Shown here in pieces: positions 59,052 to 64,000 of a DNA stretch of 64,000 nucleotides. The DNA lies in assembly GCA_017457955.1 (NCBI GenBank), contig JAFTGL010000004.1, positions 157,853-221,852 of the forward strand, written 5' to 3'. The position numbers and the translations under genes were made by a program. Within the stretch, counting starts at the first letter, position 1. Every line of letters begins with the position of its first letter. This DNA comes from Ruminococcus sp. Its GTDB lineage: Bacteria > Bacillota > Clostridia > Oscillospirales > Acutalibacteraceae. A model generated the notes under the pieces. It searched no databases. It worked only from the letters and a program-made list of their open reading frames with translations, and had not been told where the DNA came from.

Positions 59052-59111
59052 GGTAATCAACCTTTCAATTATAATACAATAATGTGATTCTATTTTATCA
59101 TTGACAAAAGA

Positions 59112-59140
59112 TTGACACAATTCGCGTTGTTCTGTATAAT
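59112..59140 (+). promoter_or_regulatory. SigA-type promoter for the IclR-type regulator
   Basis: Perfect TTGACA (59112-59117) and perfect TATAAT (59135-59140), spacer 17 bases. Another TTGACA lies at 59101-59106, giving a tandem ATTGACA pattern. Confidence 0.75.
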
Positions 59141-59176
59141 AGAATTATGGTTCAGCATTACAGAATAGGTGATTGG

Positions 59177-59941
59177 ATGGAAGAATATAAAGGGAAAGTT
59201 AAATCGCTTGATAAGGCGATGGATATTCTCGATACGCTCAGCAAAGCAAAGGGCGGATTAACGCTCAGTGAGCTTTCCTCACGCTGTGGATTTCCGAAAA
59301 GTACGACCCATGCGCTGGCGTCTACCATGCGCGACAGGGGAGTGCTCAGACAGCTTCCCGACGGCTCCTACGCGCTCGGGATGCGGCTGTTTGAGTACGG
59401 TTCGGCTGTCTCGCGCGGCTTTGATATCAGTACGCTTGCACGACCGCATTTAGAGAGCCTGAGTTCTTTGACAGGGGCGAATTCTGTCATAACATTGCTC
59501 GACGGTGAAAACGCCGTGTCATTTGATTATGCGGTCAGCCCGTCGGGTGTGCAGATCATCCCCGAGATCGGCGTCAGACTGCCGCTGCACTGCACTTCTC
59601 AGGGAAAGCTTCTGTTGGCTTATCTTCCCAAAAGCAGGGTGATCTCGCTCTATCGCCGAACGGAGTTTCAGCGTTATACGCCGCATACGATCGCGGATAT
59701 CGATACCCTGCTTCATCAATTAGATGAAATCAGAACGCGCGGCTTTTCGGTTGAGGACGGCGAATATAAGGTCGGCTTGCGCTCAGTCTCCGCTCCTGTA
59801 TTTGACAATTCCGGCTGCGTGAGATACGCTTTGACGACGATCGGCTTTTTCCGCAAAGTCAGCACAGAGGATTTTATCACCGCAGAAGAAGATACCGTCA
59901 GACAGGCGCGGATGCTGTCGACTGCGCTTGGATATGAATAA
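59177..59941 (+). CDS. IclR-family transcriptional regulator
   Basis: A protein of 254 residues: N-terminal winged helix (KAMDILDTLSKAKGGLTLSELSSRCGFPKSTTHALASTM in pieces LTLSELSSRCGFPKSTTHAL) and a C-terminal IclR ligand domain (RLPLHCTSQGKLLLAYLP, GFSVEDGEYKVGLRSVSAPVFD). I chose the ATG at 59177 because the promoter -10 box ends at 59140, only 6 bases before the possible ATG at 59147; an AGGTGATTGG site precedes 59177. It is divergent from modA and probably regulates the molybdenum operon. IclR regulators of molybdenum genes are not the usual type (ModE is), so the link is inference. Confidence 0.85.
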   Translation: MEEYKGKVKSLDKAMDILDTLSKAKGGLTLSELSSRCGFPKSTTHALASTMRDRGVLRQLPDGSYALGMRLFEYGSAVSRGFDISTLARPHLESLSSLTGANSVITLLDGENAVSFDYAVSPSGVQIIPEIGVRLPLHCTSQGKLLLAYLPKSRVISLYRRTEFQRYTPHTIADIDTLLHQLDEIRTRGFSVEDGEYKVGLRSVSAPVFDNSGCVRYALTTIGFFRKVSTEDFITAEEDTVRQARMLSTALGYE

Positions 59942-59956
59942 AACATGCTATATGTA

Positions 59957-59986
59957 AAAAGCTGCCTCAATACGGGGCAGCTTTTG
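59957..59986 (+). terminator. Terminator between iclR-type gene and DUF378 gene
   Basis: Stem AAAAGCTGCC / GGCAGCTTTT with an 8-base loop. It can serve both convergent genes, since each strand ends in T residues. Confidence 0.8.
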
Positions 59987-59992
59987 TGATTC

Positions 59993-60220
59993 TTATGTGG
60001 CGCTTGTTCTGTAGTCGCGGTCTCCTGCCTCGGTCGTATCTCTGAATAAGAGAGAGATGCACCACAGAGCCGCTAAAGCAACGAGCACATAGACGATACG
60101 GGCGATGATACCCGACTGACCGCCGAACAGGAAGGCGACTAAGTCAAACTGAAACAGACCGACGCTGCCCCAGTTGATACCGCCGATGATCAGCAGCGTT
60201 AATGCAATTTTATCCAGCAT
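59993..60220 (-). CDS. DUF378 small membrane protein
   Basis: A protein of 75 residues with two membrane helices and the DUF378 pattern LIIGGINWGSVGLFQFDLVA followed by ARIVYVLVALAALW. The family is uncharacterised; the Gly-Gly-x-Asn-Trp-Gly motif is its hallmark. A GGAGGTTTATCGA site precedes the ATG at 60220. It has a perfect palindrome just upstream. Confidence 0.88.
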   Translation of the reverse strand: MLDKIALTLLIIGGINWGSVGLFQFDLVAFLFGGQSGIIARIVYVLVALAALWCISLLFRDTTEAGDRDYRTSAT

Positions 60221-60233
60221 TCGATAAACCTCC

Positions 60234-60250
60234 TTACAGTAAAACTGTAA
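60234..60250. promoter_or_regulatory. Inverted repeat upstream of the DUF378 gene
   Basis: TTACAGT-AAA-ACTGTAA, a perfect palindrome with 7-base arms, 14 bases upstream of the start codon on the minus strand. It resembles an operator. Confidence 0.4.
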
Positions 60251-60280
60251 TGGTAGTGTTTGTCGAAGTGCTGTGATTAT

Positions 60281-60661
60281 TCATATCACGCCCGTGAAGT
60301 AAAAAATTAACACAAGCGCGCCGAGCGCAAAGATGATCGCCGCGAGGATTTTTGTGATTTTTATGGATTTTTTTAACTTATATTTATGGATCATGACGTC
60401 TGGCGGGAAGGGAAGAAAGTAGTACATCGCCCCTAAAATCAGCAGGGAAGAGCCGCCGCCGATAGCGCCCACGTCTCGCAGAAAAGAATATAAGAAGATA
60501 CAAACGCCGATCGCGATAACGAAGATCCCGTTGATCACAGAATACGGTTTTTGGAATTTTTCCTTGAGCTCATAATACTTGTTCGCGCTTGTCTGACAGT
60601 CGTCGGAGCAGTACATTTCGTGATAGGAAATCTCCTTCGCGCAATACTCACATTGTTTCAT
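60281..60661 (-). CDS. Small zinc-ribbon membrane protein of unknown function
   Basis: A protein of 126 residues: an N-terminal putative zinc ribbon (CEYC near residue 4 and YCSDDC near 18), a short charged segment, then three or four hydrophobic helices (about 40-58, 66-85, 100-124). I recognise no named family; similar zinc-ribbon-plus-helices proteins are common in Clostridia. It has its own promoter (TTGCAA-17-TATACT on the minus strand). Confidence 0.6.
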   Translation of the reverse strand: MKQCEYCAKEISYHEMYCSDDCQTSANKYYELKEKFQKPYSVINGIFVIAIGVCIFLYSFLRDVGAIGGGSSLLILGAMYYFLPFPPDVMIHKYKLKKSIKITKILAAIIFALGALVLIFYFTGVI

Positions 60662-60679
60662 ATATTATCACCGTGGCAT

Positions 60680-60708
60680 AGTATAACACGATTCAAAAAC
60701 GTTTGCAA
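60680..60708 (-). promoter_or_regulatory. SigA-type promoter for the zinc-ribbon membrane protein
   Basis: Reading the minus strand: TTGCAA (60708-60703), 17-base spacer, TATACT (60685-60680). Confidence 0.65.
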
Positions 60709-60750
60709 CATTTATACTAATTTTAGAAAATGAAATTGGGTATTATGTTC

Positions 60751-60769
60751 AAATATTGGGCTAATATTT
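60751..60769. promoter_or_regulatory. Inverted repeat upstream of the amylase promoter
   Basis: AAATATT-GGGCT-AATATTT, 7-base arms, ends 14 bases before the -35 box of the amylase promoter. A possible operator or activator site. Confidence 0.4.
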
Positions 60770-60783
60770 GTAGAAAAAGTGAA

Positions 60784-60812
60784 TTGAAGATTATTGTGAA
60801 ATTTGATATACT
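60784..60812 (+). promoter_or_regulatory. SigA-type promoter for the amylase
   Basis: TTGAAG (60784-60789) and TATACT (60807-60812), spacer 17 bases. The leader is about 60 bases and carries a possible small hairpin (GCCATGCGG / CCGCCAT). Confidence 0.65.
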
Positions 60813-60877
60813 TGATTGTGAGGAAAACTCAGAATAGGATAGCCATGCGGTTATCCGCCATTTTTAGGAGGAATAAT

Positions 60878-63800
60878 ATGAAAATGAGACGATTACTGAG
60901 CGCTTTGCTAGCAGTCGTAATGCTCATGTCCGTTCTCTCAGTCGGTATTGTCGCGACCTCGGCGGCAGAGACTGATACGGCTGAAGTAGCCGCGGATATC
61001 GACGTTGCTGCTGCGGGCTCAACATATGAGGATATGTTGGCTAACATCGAAGCGGACAACAATTACGGTCTGTCCGAGACCGTAAACGACGGTACTATCC
61101 TGCAGGCATGGACATGGTCCTTCGCTAACATCGAAGCGAACCTTGAGACCATCGCGGAGCAGGGCTTTACCACGATCCAGGTATCTCCCCCCAACGAGAT
61201 CAAAAAAGGCACTAACGGCGCTAAGTTCCTGCAGAGCGACGGTCAGAACGGCTGGTGGATGTACTATCAGCCCTCGGGCTTCCAGATCAACAACAGCACC
61301 GATAACGCTCTGGGCACCAAGTCACAGTTCGTTTCCATGTGCTCCAAGGCGCATGAGCTCGGTCTGAAGGTCATCGTTGACGCTGTTATCAACCACATGG
61401 GCACCAAGGACGGCGACGACAACAACACTTCTACCGATCCGATGTCCCACGTGACTCCCAAGGCTGCGACCTATGAGCCTGAGATCTACAATAACAAGCT
61501 GTTCCACAATCCGTGGAAGAAGATGGAGTATATCGAGTCCAACAACACTCAGTATAACTCTACTTATGACCTGACCCGTAACTGCACCTCCGGTCTGCCT
61601 GATCTTAAGACCGAGGACAGCCGTGTACAGTCAGCGATCTATGATTACATGGAAGAGCTGATCCAGGCAGGCGCTGACGGTTTCCGTTTCGACGCCGCGA
61701 AGCATATCGAGACTCCCGACGATATCAGCAGCCTGAAGTCTGATTTCTGGACAAACACTCTTGTTAAAGTTCAGAAAGCTCATCCCGATCAGGAAATCTA
61801 CGCATACGGCGAGATTTTGAACACCTGCGGTATCAACCGCCCGTACAGCATGTACACCAAGCTGTTCGACGTAACCGACTCCGGCTCCTACTGGGGCATC
61901 AAGAATGCGGTCACCGGCGAATACAGCGGCAACCCGATCCCTTATTATCCCAGCACGAACTTCACCGCGGCTAACGCCATGCTGTGGGATGAGTCCCATG
62001 ACACCTATGTCGACGGCTCCACCACTTCGCTGAACACCACTCAGCGCGGTAAGATCTGGGCGCTCGTTGCAGGCAGAAGCGGTATTTCTTCCGTATACCT
62101 TGCCCGTCCCAGCGACAATACTAACACCAACGATCTGTACAATATCAAAATCGGTGAAGCGCGTAAGACCTCCTGGTCCAACGCTACCACCAAGGCGATC
62201 AACCAGTTCCACAACTACTTTATCGGTCAGTCTGAGTATTGCTCGAACTCCGGCGGCACCGCTTGGATCGAGAGAGGCACTACCGGCGCGATGATCGTCA
62301 ACCTCGGCGGCACTACCACCAAGTCCGTATCCTTGAAAGCGAACAAGCTGGCTGCGGGTACTTATAAGGACGCTGTCACCGGCAATACTTTTACCGTTTC
62401 CGGCGGTTACATCAAGGGTAATGTCGGTTCTACCGGCGTAGCCGTTATTTATGAGAACAATGAGGCTCCCAAGCCCACCGATCCTCCTGAGACCTTTATC
62501 CTCGGTGACGCTGACGGCGACGGCGAAGTGAATGATATTGACGTAGTTAAGATTCAGCGTTATGTCGTTGATTTGGCTACTCTTACCGAAAAACAGCTTC
62601 TCGCGGCTGACGTTGACGGCGACGGCTTTGTTACAACGATCGACGCTTCTTTCGTTCAGCGTTACGTTGCACAGTTGACTGTTAAGTACGATATCGGCAA
62701 GGAGAAAGAGGTCAAGCCCGTACAGCCCACGACTCCTGTCGTTTATCCGACAACTCCTATTGTTTATCCGACCGATCCCGTATCCAATGATTCCTTCCTG
62801 CTGACCGACAACTTCGGTTGGGGTTCAGCCTACGTATATGCATGGGATGCAGACGGCAATGCACTGAACGGTCAGTGGCCCGGCGCTTCTCAGGCTGAGA
62901 CCCAGACCAATGAGTACGGTGAAACCCAGTTTATCTGCCATATCCCCGAAGGCGCTGTCGGCGTTATCCTTAATAACGGTAACGGCGAACAGACCGAGGA
63001 TATCACAGACTTCAGCTATGACGGCTACTGGATGGACGGCTCTAAGAATGATCTCGGTCATTACAAGGTCATCGGCTGGAATTCCGACGGTCCCGTTGAT
63101 CCTGTCGATCCTACTCCTACTCCTGATCCTAAGGGTTCCTTCCTGCTGACCGATAACTTCGGTTGGGGTTCTGCTTATGTTTATTCCTGGGATGCTGACG
63201 GCAACGCGCTCAACGGCGAGTGGCCCGGCGCTTCTCAGGCTGAGACTGTCACCAACGAGTATGGCGAGACCCAGTTCAGATGCTATGTTCCCGATGGCGC
63301 TGTCGGCGTTATCCTGAACAACGGCAACGGCGCTCAGACTGAAGATATCACTGACTTTACCTATGACGGTTACTGGATGGACGGTTCCAGAAATGAGCTC
63401 GGTCATTACCTTGTAACCGGCTGGAATTATAACAGCGATACTCCCTATAATCCCGACAACCCCGATCCTGTTATTACTGATGGTGAGACGATCATCTTCT
63501 CTAACAACAAGGGCTTCAGCACCGTAAATATTTACTACTGGTCTGATTCGCAGGAGCCTGTACAGTGGCCCGGCGTTCCGATGACCTATCTTGATACCAA
63601 CGAGTTCGGCGAGACCCGCTACACATTCAATATGCCTGAGGGTATGACCAACTACATCATCAATGATGGCTCTCAGCAGACTGTTGATATTCCGTTCACC
63701 GGTGCTACCGGCGTTTATATGACCGATCTCGACAGCGAAGGTCATTACAATGTCGATTTCTATAGCATCAGCGACACTCCGACTCCTGTTGACCCGACTC

Positions 63801-64000
63801 AGCCCGATAATCCCGATCCGCCTGTAACCGACGGAAACACCATCATCTTCTCTAACAACAAGGGTCTCAGCACCGTCAACATCTATTACTGGTCCGATTC
63901 CGAACAGCCCGTTGAGTGGCCCGGCGTTCCGATGACTTACCTCGATACCAATGATTATGGCGAGGATCGTTATACCTTTACCATGCCTGACGGCATGACC
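60878..64000 (+). CDS. Secreted AmyE-like alpha-amylase with internal dockerin and CBM26-like repeats (3' end outside window)
   Basis: An open frame of 1041 codons from the ATG at 60878 (AGGAGGAAT site) to the right edge without a stop. Order: signal peptide (1-30), GH13 catalytic domain (about 70-460) with the four conserved regions DAVINHMG (Asp168), GFRFDAAKHIE (nucleophile Asp272), YGEIL (acid/base Glu312) and ESHDTY (Asp375), all intact and resembling Bacillus AmyE. A beta domain follows, then a dockerin at about 543-601 (loops DADGDGEVNDID and DVDGDGFVTTID), a Pro/Thr linker, and at least four starch-binding modules with the CBM26-like pattern FGWGSAYVYAWD..WPGA or NIYYWSD..WPGVPM. It cleaves alpha-1,4 links in starch and can dock to a cell-surface scaffold, as in ruminococcal amylosomes. 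Confidence 0.92.
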   Translation, partial: MKMRRLLSALLAVVMLMSVLSVGIVATSAAETDTAEVAADIDVAAAGSTYEDMLANIEADNNYGLSETVNDGTILQAWTWSFANIEANLETIAEQGFTTIQVSPPNEIKKGTNGAKFLQSDGQNGWWMYYQPSGFQINNSTDNALGTKSQFVSMCSKAHELGLKVIVDAVINHMGTKDGDDNNTSTDPMSHVTPKAATYEPEIYNNKLFHNPWKKMEYIESNNTQYNSTYDLTRNCTSGLPDLKTEDSRVQSAIYDYMEELIQAGADGFRFDAAKHIETPDDISSLKSDFWTNTLVKVQKAHPDQEIYAYGEILNTCGINRPYSMYTKLFDVTDSGSYWGIKNAVTGEYSGNPIPYYPSTNFTAANAMLWDESHDTYVDGSTTSLNTTQRGKIWALVAGRSGISSVYLARPSDNTNTNDLYNIKIGEARKTSWSNATTKAINQFHNYFIGQSEYCSNSGGTAWIERGTTGAMIVNLGGTTTKSVSLKANKLAAGTYKDAVTGNTFTVSGGYIKGNVGSTGVAVIYENNEAPKPTDPPETFILGDADGDGEVNDIDVVKIQRYVVDLATLTEKQLLAADVDGDGFVTTIDASFVQRYVAQLTVKYDIGKEKEVKPVQPTTPVVYPTTPIVYPTDPVSNDSFLLTDNFGWGSAYVYAWDADGNALNGQWPGASQAETQTNEYGETQFICHIPEGAVGVILNNGNGEQTEDITDFSYDGYWMDGSKNDLGHYKVIGWNSDGPVDPVDPTPTPDPKGSFLLTDNFGWGSAYVYSWDADGNALNGEWPGASQAETVTNEYGETQFRCYVPDGAVGVILNNGNGAQTEDITDFTYDGYWMDGSRNELGHYLVTGWNYNSDTPYNPDNPDPVITDGETIIFSNNKGFSTVNIYYWSDSQEPVQWPGVPMTYLDTNEFGETRYTFNMPEGMTNYIINDGSQQTVDIPFTGATGVYMTDLDSEGHYNVDFYSISDTPTPVDPTQPDNPDPPVTDGNTIIFSNNKGLSTVNIYYWSDSEQPVEWPGVPMTYLDTNDYGEDRYTFTMPDGMT

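Noticed and set aside
59052-59146. Molybdenum cofactor riboswitch before modA
   Set aside because: The gap is short and AT-rich and lacks the conserved helices of that RNA; only simple promoter-like elements are seen.
62825-63745. A 306-codon minus-strand frame under the amylase repeats
   Set aside because: It mirrors the repeated starch-binding modules and inherits its internal repetition from them.
62788-64000. Repeated blocks considered as a CRISPR array or other direct-repeat array
   Set aside because: The repeats are long, coding and in frame with the amylase, so they are protein modules.

Overview
The window looks like chromosome of an anaerobic, gut-type Firmicute of the Ruminococcus / Oscillospirales kind. 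The basis is indirect: dockerin-bearing secreted proteins (four), an AmyE-like amylase with an internal dockerin and starch-binding repeats, a Firmicutes sporulation gene set (ylbJ-like, yqfC, yqfD, ytfJ), a threonine T-box, acetate kinase, and Firmicutes gene orders (dnaG-rpoD; scpA-scpB-ytfJ-dacF-rluB; mltG-U32 peptidase next to alaS). I cannot name the species. No phage, transposase, integrase, rRNA or CRISPR array is visible.

Layout. 1-7.0 kb: sporulation genes (ylbJ-like fragment, yqfC, yqfD), ymdB, a FakA-type fatty-acid kinase and recG. 7.0-13.4 kb: a low-complexity spacer, a metallophosphatase, two tandem D,D-carboxypeptidase-like secreted proteins that have lost their catalytic motifs, an unknown membrane protein with an acidic tail, and a leucine-rich-repeat dockerin protein. 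13.4-23.2 kb: T-box/thrS, a VanY-like protein that also lacks its metal ligands, rpmE, an intergenic repeat, yigZ, dnaG-rpoD-zincin, yerC-methyltransferase, hslO. 23.2-26.3 kb: a five-tRNA cluster (Val, Asp, Phe, Gly, Cys), an XRE membrane regulator, a deoxyinosine-type glycosylase, a membrane protein and tRNA-Arg. 26.3-35.6 kb: azlCD, then a packed operon from tmk to the U32 protein, followed by alaS. 35.6-38.5 kb: two secreted proteins, one with a dockerin. 38.5-44.5 kb: rpmB (minus), M50 protease, scpAB, DUF2953, ytfJ, dacF (intact), rluB, small protein. 44.5-47.8 kb: a three-gene biotin-dependent carboxyltransferase operon resembling 12S / 1.3S / 5S transcarboxylase. 47.8-53.4 kb: CotH-dockerin protein, AraC regulator, tmcAL (minus), ackA. 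53.4-59.95 kb: molybdenum cofactor and molybdate uptake genes on the minus strand (modABC-moaA-moaC-MOSC-MoeA-like-mogA) with a divergent IclR regulator. 60-64 kb: two small membrane proteins (minus) and the amylase, which runs off the window.

How the genes fit together. The secreted dockerin proteins suggest a cell-surface polysaccharide-degrading complex (amylosome/cellulosome-like), but no cohesin scaffold is in this window. Their dockerins show at least two different recognition dyads. The carboxyltransferase operon and ackA fit fermentative metabolism through oxaloacetate/pyruvate and acetate. The most unusual theme is cell-wall related: three proteins with D,D-carboxypeptidase folds lack catalytic residues, while a fourth paralogue (dacF) is intact. 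Most promoters called here are clear SigA sites with a 17-base spacer, and most operons end in strong hairpin terminators.
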